From Thermoproteota archaeon (GTDB lineage Archaea > Thermoproteota > Thermoprotei_A > Sulfolobales > Desulfurococcaceae), in assembly GCA_030550615.1 (NCBI GenBank), contig JAUQPA010000013.1, forward strand, positions 1-34,723: a DNA stretch of 34,723 nt. Reading direction: 5' to 3'. Numbering within the stretch: the stretch's first letter is position 1; each line of letters opens with the position of its first letter. Under the pieces are notes generated by a model. That model did not search any database and was not told the DNA's origin. It was given only the letters and a program-made list of their open reading frames with translations. Both the position numbers and the translations under genes were made by a program. Below are positions 26,939 to 34,700 of this stretch, one piece after another.

Positions 26939-28852
26939 TTACTGAGTTTTATTAAACCACTTGAGCTTCGCTACGATTGCGAATAATACAACAAATAGTA
27001 TAATTAAAACTACTAAATCAACCACTTTCAATGGTGTTCCAGGGGATGCGCTAGGAATACTGGTTGTAGTAGTATTAGTGTTCGTGTTCATTGTGGTATC
27101 GATCGAAGATTGTGAAGATTGTATTTTCGTGCTTGTCGTCATGGTGCTTGTTTCCTGGAGAGTTATATACGTTGGGTTAATTGCATTTCTTTCAGCGACT
27201 CTAAGTACCTGTAAGAGGCTTACAGTAGTGAACATTGAAATAGCAACTGTATTCATGTCATTTAATTGCATGCTTTCTTTTAAGAGCTCAAGGTAAAATG
27301 ACACTACCGGGTCTTCACTACTAAACCAGTATAAGCTAACGAGTCGCTCTCCGCGATTCACAATATTGTTCAGAGAACCCACTAATTCGTGAATGCTTTT
27401 TGCTGAATACCACAATATGAAAGCTGTACTTGCATATACACCTACATTTTTGTTTTCATACATGTACTGAATTGCTGATACATAGTAGTTTAATTCACCC
27501 AGCTGTGTAGATGGCTGTCCAGCTTGTTCCACTAGACTCAAGGTGTAAGTATATACTGCTAATGCATGTGAATAAAGCTCTAGGAGTTTTGCTTCTCCGC
27601 AGTCGAGAACAGTACTTCCATTACTAAGGCTATTAAATAGCTTACTTAACTCAACGTATTTCAATGCTATACTAGCATAATTCAACGCTGCAGACGAATC
27701 AGTTGCATTAATAAAGCCATTGTAATATAACCACGCTAAGTATAGTGCAAACTGTACAACGCTATTAGCTAAGTTACATTGATTACTTTGCAATTCATTA
27801 TATGCTCTAATTATTGATTCATTAACATTGTTCGCTAGGTCTTCAAGTGTGCTTAGCCTTGTCCCTATGCTTAAACTCCAGTAGTACTGTAAGGCGGATT
27901 GATATATGTCCAATAAATTATAAATCACGTAAACTGGATATGAATTCATCAAGTTAATTAAACGATTCATTGTATTATTTAAATTACTTATTGATTGCAA
28001 GTATAAACTTCTATAGTAGCTACTTGAAAGTTGCTGGGCAATACTGGTTGAATCCGCTAGCAACCTGGATAATTTACCTACAATTGCAGCTGATGCCTCG
28101 TTTAATTTATCAAAATAAGTGTTCCTAGGTTCAATAATCATTCTAGAACGAGATATATTAATTCCAGTGAAGTAGTAAAAAGCTTCACCAATATCAGCTA
28201 CTTCAATGACATTTACACCTATTTGCTTACCATACTCAACAAGGTCTATGGATTCATATCTTACTGTTCTAATAATAAATGGTCCGCGTCTAATTTCTTC
28301 GTAAACAGGGTAACTATATATTCTTTGTCCAGCTGGGATAAGGAAAGTGGTAAACCCAAAGCTCTTAGCTGCATCTAGCTTCTCCTTGAGTCCCCCCACG
28401 AATCCAATACTACCATCTGGATTTATCATCCCCGTCATTGTAACATTGTTACTTATTGTCGCGTTTAATAGTAATGCTGTTAAACCAACAGTTATTAAGC
28501 CGCCGGCGCTAGGTCCGCCGATTAAAGGTGTGTTTGATTCAATAAGTATAAAGTAGTCATAACTTGAAAAATCAGCATTAGCTACTAGTGTAGCTATGTA
28601 AGCAGCTATTCGGGCAGCTCCTTGTGTTTCAACCTCCGTGTACGGTAAAGCAGAGAAGAAAACTCTACCGTTTCCAGGGTAAGCTAATGCCAGGATCATT
28701 TTCGACAAAACTCCTTGCCCACTACTCGATACAGCGGGAGCATAAACAGTAACATTTTTTACATAACTATATTCAAACAAGTTTCCTGCAACACTTATCG
28801 TAGACGTGATCATTAATATAGCCAGCACAATGAAACCAACGATGAACCGCAT
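26939..28852 (-). CDS. Secreted membrane-anchored Lon-type (S16) serine protease domain protein
   Basis: About 637 residues with no AAA+ ATPase domain. A signal peptide is clear at the N-terminus (MRFIVGFIVLAILMITST). An S16 Lon protease domain follows (residues 30-210): the nucleophile in TPLIGGPSAGGLITVGL (Ser115) and the partner Lys in VGGLKEKLDAAK (Lys156), the Ser-Lys dyad of Lon. The long middle region is helical, then come a Thr/Ser-rich stalk (STMTTSTKIQSSQS onward) and a C-terminal membrane helix (VVDLVVLIILFVVLFAIVA). It should work outside the membrane without ATP. ATG 28852 is taken as the start because GGTG lies 6 nt upstream; the TTG at 28870 would spoil the signal peptide. Confidence 0.85.
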   Translation of the reverse strand: MRFIVGFIVLAILMITSTISVAGNLFEYSYVKNVTVYAPAVSSSGQGVLSKMILALAYPGNGRVFFSALPYTEVETQGAARIAAYIATLVANADFSSYDYFILIESNTPLIGGPSAGGLITVGLTALLLNATISNNVTMTGMINPDGSIGFVGGLKEKLDAAKSFGFTTFLIPAGQRIYSYPVYEEIRRGPFIIRTVRYESIDLVEYGKQIGVNVIEVADIGEAFYYFTGINISRSRMIIEPRNTYFDKLNEASAAIVGKLSRLLADSTSIAQQLSSSYYRSLYLQSISNLNNTMNRLINLMNSYPVYVIYNLLDIYQSALQYYWSLSIGTRLSTLEDLANNVNESIIRAYNELQSNQCNLANSVVQFALYLAWLYYNGFINATDSSAALNYASIALKYVELSKLFNSLSNGSTVLDCGEAKLLELYSHALAVYTYTLSLVEQAGQPSTQLGELNYYVSAIQYMYENKNVGVYASTAFILWYSAKSIHELVGSLNNIVNRGERLVSLYWFSSEDPVVSFYLELLKESMQLNDMNTVAISMFTTVSLLQVLRVAERNAINPTYITLQETSTMTTSTKIQSSQSSIDTTMNTNTNTTTTSIPSASPGTPLKVVDLVVLIILFVVLFAIVAKLKWFNKTQ

Positions 28853-29027
28853 TTCTACCACCATCTTCAAGAGAGCTTTAGATTTAAAGTTTTTTAAAAA
28901 TGTTTCCTCTCGAAATGAGAATTTAAAAAAGTAAACATAAGGTTTAAAAAATAATGACTTCGTGATGATTAATCTAAAAATTAATTCAGTAATACTAATT
29001 CAGTATTTTGACGAGATCACTCCATGA

Positions 29028-29360
29028 TCACTTTTTCAAAAATCCTATAATTGCGCCCACTATGAATCCCACGGCTATGGGACCTACAAGTAATGTTGCA
29101 AAAGCCACAACGATATTTTTCAGTGTTTCAAGAGTTATACCAAGTTTTGTTAAAGTTTCTTTGGAGATTGATCCAATGGACCAAACTGAAAGAAGAGAAC
29201 CTAATACTAATATAGCGATAATAGCTAATATGTATTTGAAAATCTTGGCTGTTATGTAACCTAAAGCTAATCCCAGTAGAAATTGAATAAATGTTACAAT
29301 AGCTCCCGTTGGCGTTGATAAAACTTCATTCATCAATTCACTAATAGTCAGATTGTCCAT
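29028..29360 (-). CDS. Small membrane protein, FUN14-like
   Basis: About 110 residues with three hydrophobic stretches: a helix with LLGLALGYITAKIFKYILA, a helix with AIIAILVLGSLLSVWS, and a C-terminal helix with LLVGPIAVGFIVGAIIGFL. The glycine-rich GYITAK and final GFIVGAIIGF segments resemble the FUN14 family, which is spread in Archaea with no established role. ATG 29360 is preferred; GGTG lies 6 nt upstream, while the ATG at 29372 overlaps that site. No gene is seen in the 175 bp between it and the Lon-type gene; that gap has a box-C-like GTGATGA near 28962 without a matching box D. Confidence 0.6.
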   Translation of the reverse strand: MDNLTISELMNEVLSTPTGAIVTFIQFLLGLALGYITAKIFKYILAIIAILVLGSLLSVWSIGSISKETLTKLGITLETLKNIVVAFATLLVGPIAVGFIVGAIIGFLKK

Positions 29361-29448
29361 GGAGTCCACCATTAAAAATAATTAATACATAAAGCAATAT
29401 ATAAGAGTATAGATTGCTTATTTTCACTAACATTGAATAATGGCCTCT

Positions 29449-29772
29449 CTATTTTTCATTTTCGGTCGAGCTACTAGTAGCTAACGTAGAAAGAATACCA
29501 GTAAGAGCTCCTTTAATATCTTCTTTATCAATACCTATTATTTTCACATTAGCTCTTTCTATTATTTCAATTACTTTTTCTTCGAGTTCTCTTAAGTTAC
29601 ATTTTAAAGTGAGGAGGTTTTTGATAACCTCTTCCATAACTTCTTCGGGCTCTGCGAAGAAATCGCCTGTTAATACTACTCCATGTACCTCATTATCTAG
29701 AATGTTTACGCATACCTTAACTAGTTTTCCGCCTGGGTGTTTCTTCTCGTTGCAAATAATTTTACTAGGCAT
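29449..29772 (-). CDS. lplB: Lipoate-protein ligase C-terminal subunit
   Basis: 107 residues matching the separate C-terminal domain of lipoate ligase (CTD/LplB), known from Thermoplasma: MPSKIICNEKKHPGGKLVKV, then VHGVVLTGDFFAEPEE and a helical tail. In bacteria this domain is fused to LplA; here it is a second gene, and both are needed for lipoate adenylation in the Thermoplasma case. ATG 29772 overlaps the end of the ligase gene (stop at 29765-29767) and follows GAGG; TTG 29787 is the longer alternative. The overlap ensures coupled translation with LplA. Lipoylated targets (for example glycine cleavage H-protein) are not in this window. Confidence 0.88.
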   Translation of the reverse strand: MPSKIICNEKKHPGGKLVKVCVNILDNEVHGVVLTGDFFAEPEEVMEEVIKNLLTLKCNLRELEEKVIEIIERANVKIIGIDKEDIKGALTGILSTLATSSSTENEK

Positions 29773-30625
29773 ATATACTCGCCTCAAGTTCCTCCACGAT
29801 TTTATTCTGCCATGAGCTAGGTTGACCTATATTGCATAGTGCGTTGTATTCTTCTATTGATATAAGATCCTTTAATTCATCTGTGAACGCTAAATTCCAT
29901 TCGAGTCTAGAATATTTATCTCTATATAGTTTAATAGCTTGCTCAAGTTCATTTCTATTTATGTTATCGTAAAAAACATCGGTTTTTAGCTTTCTCTTTA
30001 TTGCATCAATCATTGATTCGTAGATTTCTTCTGGTTTAATATCTCTTCCAAGAGCTTCACGTAGTGTTATAACACGTTTTACCCTACTCTGCGTTAGTTT
30101 TTTATCTAATAGTTTTTCCTTTGAAATTTTCAACACTCTCCAAAGTATTTCTATATCGCTCGAGACAAGCATAGCGCCATGAACAAGCACTCTGTCAGCG
30201 CTTTTGGTTGCTGCAAGTCCCGATATTTTTAATCCATCTACTTCTATGTCGTTGAGTGGTCTATAATACGCTTTACCTAGGCCAAGAATCTTAAGTGAAT
30301 CAACAACAATCTCTCCTACCATTTTAAATGCTTCTTCGATACCCATTGTTGTACGAGGTATTATTATAGCGTAATTGATGTTACCAAGGTCGTGGTAAAC
30401 GGCTCCACCACCTGTAAATCTCCTAACCAGCTTGACGTTATTTCTCATTGCTTCCAGCGCGTTTACTTCTAATACTGGCGATTGAAGCCTACCAATAACT
30501 ACTACTTTATCATTTCTCCAAAATCTAACTGTGGGTATTGTTGCGGTTCTGTATACTGCTTCTTCGAAAGCTAAGTTAAAAAATTGATTGTTAGGCCATT
30601 CAGCTATTAGTATTCGTAGAGTCAT
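29765..30625 (-). CDS. lplA: Lipoate-protein ligase catalytic subunit
   Basis: 286 residues of the biotin/lipoate transferase fold. It uses ATP to activate lipoate and attach it to acceptor lysines. The lipoate-binding loop is RRFTGGGAVYHD (residues 68-79), NINYAIIIP follows, and the catalytic Lys133 is in VDGLKISGLAATK. VLVHGAMLVS is also conserved. The C-terminal domain is supplied by the overlapping lplB gene. ATG 30625 follows GGAGTGA closely. No signal peptide; cytoplasmic. The 48-bp gap upstream separates it from the GT39-like gene, so it may be part of the same minus-strand run. Confidence 0.93.
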   Translation of the reverse strand: MTLRILIAEWPNNQFFNLAFEEAVYRTATIPTVRFWRNDKVVVIGRLQSPVLEVNALEAMRNNVKLVRRFTGGGAVYHDLGNINYAIIIPRTTMGIEEAFKMVGEIVVDSLKILGLGKAYYRPLNDIEVDGLKISGLAATKSADRVLVHGAMLVSSDIEILWRVLKISKEKLLDKKLTQSRVKRVITLREALGRDIKPEEIYESMIDAIKRKLKTDVFYDNINRNELEQAIKLYRDKYSRLEWNLAFTDELKDLISIEEYNALCNIGQPSSWQNKIVEELEASIYA

Positions 30626-30673
30626 CGTTCACTCCTCGTTTATTCTATTGACCACGAGGTAATTAGCTTTATT

Positions 30674-32125
30674 CTACGATTTTAATAACAGTAGTTTCTC
30701 CAATAAATCAATAACTCTGTTAACTATGCTTCTCCAGGATCTCAAAACTTCCAGCTGGACACTCGTGTTATTTATCGTTAAATGTAAAATAGAGAATAAG
30801 TTAACGTAGACTAAGGGTGCTAGTTGAATAGCATAGAAACTATATTGAGTTCTACTTCCTAGAATCCATATTACTATATAACCTGATAGAACTCCGAGGA
30901 AGTATACTATGCTGTGACCATACTTCCCATATTTCTTGTAAATAATTGGAGTAGATAGTACGGTTAAAACAAGTGAAGTAAACCACAGGGGATAGAATCC
31001 TTCGGCAGACAGAGTTTTCCCATCGGGGTAAATATATAGCGGAAAACTGTTATACCCAATGAACCAATCCCACGGAGCTGAACTAATGGGGCAGCCTTGG
31101 GTAGTACATTTAGCACTTAGATGCCATTCGATGGATCCCAGCAGGGCGTATCTAAACCAATTTGAAAAACCCATGAAGTTTATTATTGGAAAAGACGCTA
31201 TAGTTAACAATGCAATGTATAAGATAGCTGTAAGTAAACCATAAGCAATTAAGTAATAAATGAAATCAAATAAATTACCGTTAATAAATTTAGTGATTCT
31301 TCTAGCCAGTAAAATTAAAACTGGAATCGTAATAAATAATCCAGTGGCTTTAAATAAACCAGCTATAACTCCCACTATAAGAGCCTCACGATATCTTTCC
31401 TTTATGATGAAATATAGACCTAGTAATGTGAATAAGGCAACGTAACCATCAAGTATAGCAATACTGAATATAGCACGAGAAATAGTATCAGCAATAAATA
31501 CCAATGAACCAGCTAACGCAATAACTTCAGATTGACATATGTGCTTCAATACCACGAAGACAAGTACCGATGCCAGTATACCCGAGATAATAATTGGTAG
31601 ACGCCAGTATATGGGGAGATCGCCCGCTAGAAGCATTGACAAAGCAAACAGGTATTTACCCAGTGGCGGATGCTCCCAGTTAATATAATTATTTACGCCT
31701 TCGTTATCAGGTAGTTGCCAGCCAGGTACAATGTCGGTTACGCTGTAATTGATTCTAACTATATTTAAAAACTCAAATACTCTATCTCTGGGTCCATTAA
31801 CATATATTGCTGGAAGCTTCGTATAATCTGTTCTTAAACTTACATTTAATTCACCTGCCAGCTTTGCTAATGAATAGTAATCGGTTGGTTTACTCGCAAA
31901 AACTACTGTTGCACCATGTATTTCGCCTTGTTTCGGCTGAATTCCGAATATCTTAACCAGGATGTTTCTTGCTGCAGAAACATACCATACTTCATCCGTA
32001 ACATAACCTCTGCCACCTCGTTTAATTTCATTCTCGTAGAGATCCCACGCAGTGTAGATCAGGAAATAGGATGCTACAGCTATTACAATCAGTATCAATA
32101 GAACGTTTATATATGTTTTTTTCAA
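30674..32125 (-). CDS. GT39-like (PMT family) polytopic glycosyltransferase
   Basis: 483 residues with about 10 membrane helices. After the first helix comes YVTDEVWYVSAARN, with D44 E45 in the acidic position of the GT-C motif, and near residue 150 NWEHPPLGKYLFAL, matching the HPPLGK motif of dolichyl-phosphate-mannose protein mannosyltransferases (GT39/PMT). An extracytoplasmic loop of about 100 residues lies between. It should transfer a lipid-linked sugar to protein or lipid outside the membrane. TTG 32125 lies inside the previous stop (TTGA overlap) with GGTG 7 nt upstream, so it is cotranslated with the gene before it. Its donor and acceptor are unknown. Confidence 0.8.
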   Translation of the reverse strand: MKKTYINVLLILIVIAVASYFLIYTAWDLYENEIKRGGRGYVTDEVWYVSAARNILVKIFGIQPKQGEIHGATVVFASKPTDYYSLAKLAGELNVSLRTDYTKLPAIYVNGPRDRVFEFLNIVRINYSVTDIVPGWQLPDNEGVNNYINWEHPPLGKYLFALSMLLAGDLPIYWRLPIIISGILASVLVFVVLKHICQSEVIALAGSLVFIADTISRAIFSIAILDGYVALFTLLGLYFIIKERYREALIVGVIAGLFKATGLFITIPVLILLARRITKFINGNLFDFIYYLIAYGLLTAILYIALLTIASFPIINFMGFSNWFRYALLGSIEWHLSAKCTTQGCPISSAPWDWFIGYNSFPLYIYPDGKTLSAEGFYPLWFTSLVLTVLSTPIIYKKYGKYGHSIVYFLGVLSGYIVIWILGSRTQYSFYAIQLAPLVYVNLFSILHLTINNTSVQLEVLRSWRSIVNRVIDLLEKLLLLKS

Positions 32126-33387
32126 TAGCTCTCACCCGTGGTGTTTAAAGTATTCAATTTATTTCTGATTATTTCAACTAGTACGTATACTAACAAAAAC
32201 AAGAGTATAATGTTTCTTGCAAAAGCAACGTATTGCGTGTTTGATCCGAACACCCAGGGATTAGGCTCTGTGAAGAAGAGTATAATTATTAAAGCATTAA
32301 AGAAATCAGCTAATAAATACACATATAGGAAAGGTTTATTCAAAGCTAGAATAGCAAACGGCGTTATCATGAGCATCATTTGCGGTGAAAATACATAGTT
32401 GAAGATAATAAGTGTCATTATCGTTGCCAGATAATATAATGTATCTTGCTTTAATTCAATATTTTTCCATGGAGCTAGCAACGTAGCAATTATTAGCATT
32501 AAACATGTTCCTATTGAGAAGTACAATCTACGATTTAAGTCAGAGTAGATATTTCGTGACAAAGGTAAATAGAGGCAATTTTCACAGTACCATGAAGCAT
32601 GGTGATTTATAAAATCAGTAAAACCCTGTGGTGTTATAATGTAAAGTGCCATAAACGGAACAATACCGGTTAAAGTAAGTCCAATTAAATACTTTACTAA
32701 TCTATGTTCATTACCTTCATTTGTTGTTAAAAGTTTAACTAGAAAGTAAAATATAAGTCCTGCTGTGAGGATCTTGGTCGAAAACGATAATCCAAGAGAA
32801 ACTCCTGCCTTGAAATACTTCCTATTTATGAAAAACCATACTCCAAGAACGGCAAATAAAGCTGCAATAATATCCCAATTATACACCAGGTAGATTACCG
32901 TAGTTGGGGTGATAAGTAGCAGGTGCTTATGGTATTCTTTCATGCCGCTTGAATGAATTTTCGTGATGATCTTATATAGTGTTATCGAAGTTAAAATAAA
33001 CGATACTAGCAAAACAAAGGAGTTAATGTAGAAATGAACTCGTGCAGAAGACTCCACATTACTGCTGATCATGAATCCTATGCACGTTGAGGCATACCAT
33101 AAGACCCCAATGACAGGTGGGTATTCAAATTTATAATCAACATATGGTACTGGACATTTATACTGCGAATTAAGGAAATTTACATATGTACTTGCATTAT
33201 ACCATTTATCAATGTTTCCAGGTCTGAATATTGTGTAAAATAAACCATAAACAATATCGGAGTATTTAAAACCAAAGTTACCCATTAGAACCTGCGTTGA
33301 TGGATCGTGAAGATAAGTTGACAAAGCCCATGCAATAATAGGCAAAATAATCAAGAACACTAATTTCTCGTTATTTGTAATATGCAA
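32122..33387 (-). CDS. GT87-like polytopic membrane glycosyltransferase
   Basis: About 421 residues, roughly 10 membrane helices. YKFEYPPVIGVLWYAS near residue 100 fits the YPP motif of the GT87/DUF2029 mannosyltransferase family, and LGLSFSTKILTAGLIFYFL has the conserved K-containing segment. The family forms alpha-mannosyl links from polyprenyl-phosphate-mannose outside the membrane. TTG 33387 is preferred as start: GGTG lies 6 nt upstream; ATG 33414 would add nine polar residues. The stop overlaps the start of the GT39-like gene, so these two form an operon and probably act in one glycosylation pathway. Confidence 0.68.
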   Translation of the reverse strand: MHITNNEKLVFLIILPIIAWALSTYLHDPSTQVLMGNFGFKYSDIVYGLFYTIFRPGNIDKWYNASTYVNFLNSQYKCPVPYVDYKFEYPPVIGVLWYASTCIGFMISSNVESSARVHFYINSFVLLVSFILTSITLYKIITKIHSSGMKEYHKHLLLITPTTVIYLVYNWDIIAALFAVLGVWFFINRKYFKAGVSLGLSFSTKILTAGLIFYFLVKLLTTNEGNEHRLVKYLIGLTLTGIVPFMALYIITPQGFTDFINHHASWYCENCLYLPLSRNIYSDLNRRLYFSIGTCLMLIIATLLAPWKNIELKQDTLYYLATIMTLIIFNYVFSPQMMLMITPFAILALNKPFLYVYLLADFFNALIIILFFTEPNPWVFGSNTQYVAFARNIILLFLLVYVLVEIIRNKLNTLNTTGESY

Positions 33388-33483
33388 ATACTCCACCGTG
33401 GTAGATTGAATCATTAGTTTCTAGTAAATCCTATATTAGTGTGAAATAATAAGCTCTACTGCAGTAATTAATCAATGTAAAGA

Positions 33484-33498
33484 TAAATAGATAAATTG
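33484..33498 (+). promoter_or_regulatory. TATA-like element for the C/D sRNA
   Basis: ATAAATAGATAAATT ends about 20 nt before box C of the sRNA. The spacing predicts transcription starting near 33513, which matches the expected 5' end. Confidence 0.4.
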
Positions 33499-33514
33499 AA
33501 TTTTATTTAACTAT

Positions 33515-33575
33515 ATGAAGTGATGAAGCCGACATAACCTGATTCGCTGATGAGGGGTCGATTAACTGATTATAT
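33515..33575 (+). ncRNA. C/D-box guide sRNA
   Basis: All four boxes are textbook: C GTGATGA (33520-33526), D' CTGA (33539-33542), C' CTGATGA (33547-33553), D CTGA (33566-33569). Both guides are exactly 12 nt: AGCCGACATAAC (33527-33538) and GGGGTCGATTAA (33554-33565), with a 4-nt spacer between D' and C'. Flanking ATATGAA and TTATAT can form a short terminal stem with one bulge. It lies between genes, and its 3' end runs into the stop codon of the convergent metallophosphoesterase gene (33570-33572). Such RNAs guide 2'-O-methylation by fibrillarin, Nop5 and L7Ae. The first guide matches the 23S peptidyl-transferase centre (see findings). Confidence 0.9.
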
Positions 33576-34463
33576 TTGACATAGTAATTGAACAGCCATG
33601 TAGTTTTTGAATTCTACTACACCATACTCTCTATCGCTAACGATAAATCTTTCAATATTTACATAGTTGCTTGATTCCATTGATTCAAGAAGATTTGCAC
33701 CTTGCACAGATGCTTCCCCTAGATCAATCCATGTTATTATCGATGTTGACTCTAGGCTCTTCATTTTCCTAAGTAGAGGGGATAAATAATCGCTTGGAAA
33801 CGGGGTAACAACAACTCCCGGATGATATGGTCCAGTAGCAGGCATTACTACTATTAATTTATCATCGTTCATCGGGATCTTCATGAAACACGGAAATCTA
33901 TACGTATCAAAACACTTTAAGCTCGGGTGCTCGTGCCCTATTATTATTAGGTCGTGTTCTAATATATCTACTTCTTCGTGACCATGGGTTAGTAAAATCC
34001 TTTTGCCGTCGACAATCGTCGATATAGAATTAGCAAATTCAACATCAAGTTTTCTTAGAACAGGTTTGATGAAATTATCGTGGTTTCCTCTAATTACAAT
34101 TACGTCGTTCACTCCGTTGTCACGTAGAAATCTAATGAGACCTACAACTTCATCTTTCTCCTGTCTAAGCAATCTATCAAATGCATGTTTTAAATCACCG
34201 TTTATTATTACACGTTTAACTCTTAACTTATCGAGAGTTCTCTCGAGATAAGATATTGTTTTCCTAAACTGTATTCTGGGAACGAATATAGCGTAATATC
34301 CGCTTGTTTTTCTCACACTGTAGACTAACCCTCTTGATGCAGCTTCTTCAAACCCGAAATGTAGATCAGCCATTACTAATGTACTTGAGTTTTCTATGTA
34401 AATAAAGGGAGAACCAACAACTAGATGCAATCCATTAACGTTTTTCATTATGGGCCTTAACAT
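33570..34463 (-). CDS. Metallophosphoesterase (calcineurin-like, MJ0037 type)
   Basis: 297 residues with all family metal motifs in order: VMADLHFGFEEAASRG (D33, H35), VIINGDLKHAF, VIVIRGNHDNF, RILLTHGHEEVD, and IIIGHEHPSLK. This is the archaeal group related to UDP-2,3-diacylglucosamine-hydrolase-like and ICC phosphoesterases, which is often linked to DNA repair genes, though no such link is visible here. It hydrolyses phosphoesters with two metal ions; the substrate is unknown. ATG 34463 lacks a GGTG site; an internal ATG at 34448 is an alternative. It overlaps at its stop with the end of the convergent C/D sRNA. Confidence 0.88.
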   Translation of the reverse strand: MLRPIMKNVNGLHLVVGSPFIYIENSSTLVMADLHFGFEEAASRGLVYSVRKTSGYYAIFVPRIQFRKTISYLERTLDKLRVKRVIINGDLKHAFDRLLRQEKDEVVGLIRFLRDNGVNDVIVIRGNHDNFIKPVLRKLDVEFANSISTIVDGKRILLTHGHEEVDILEHDLIIIGHEHPSLKCFDTYRFPCFMKIPMNDDKLIVVMPATGPYHPGVVVTPFPSDYLSPLLRKMKSLESTSIITWIDLGEASVQGANLLESMESSNYVNIERFIVSDREYGVVEFKNYMAVQLLCQI

Positions 34464-34527
34464 TTTATTCTAACCTGCTGAGATCAATTAATTAATACCT
34501 AGATGACATCTCGGATTTTTAGGAATG

Positions 34528-34601
34528 CGGGCCCGCCGGGATTTGAACCCGGGACCTACGGGTTAAGAGCCCGCCGCTCTACCAGGCTGAGCTACGGGCC
34601 C
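34528..34601 (-). tRNA. tRNA-Lys(CUU)
   Basis: Full 74-nt cloverleaf without an intron. Acceptor GGGCCCG pairs with CGGGCCC; D stem GCTC/GAGC; anticodon stem GCGGG/CCCGT with loop CTCTTAA, so the anticodon is CTT (CUU); T stem CCGGG/CCCGG with loop TTCAAAT. The discriminator base is G and CCA is not encoded. The TATA element upstream is at 34631-34638. Confidence 0.97.
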
Positions 34602-34630
34602 ACCCAACATTATACCTTATTATGAAGAGC

Positions 34631-34638
34631 TTATATAT
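34631..34638 (-). promoter_or_regulatory. TATA box of tRNA-Lys
   Basis: The minus strand reads ATATATAA, preceded by purines (GAAG) that fit the TFB-recognition element. It lies about 30 nt before the tRNA 5' end. Confidence 0.65.
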
Positions 34639-34700
34639 CTTCACTAGATATTTTGCTTTAAACGTTACTTATGTATCATATATTAAACGGGTTTTAGAAA

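Noticed and set aside
28958-29010. Box-C-like GTGATGA after the Lon-type gene
   Set aside because: No CTGA box at a proper distance on that strand, so not a C/D sRNA.
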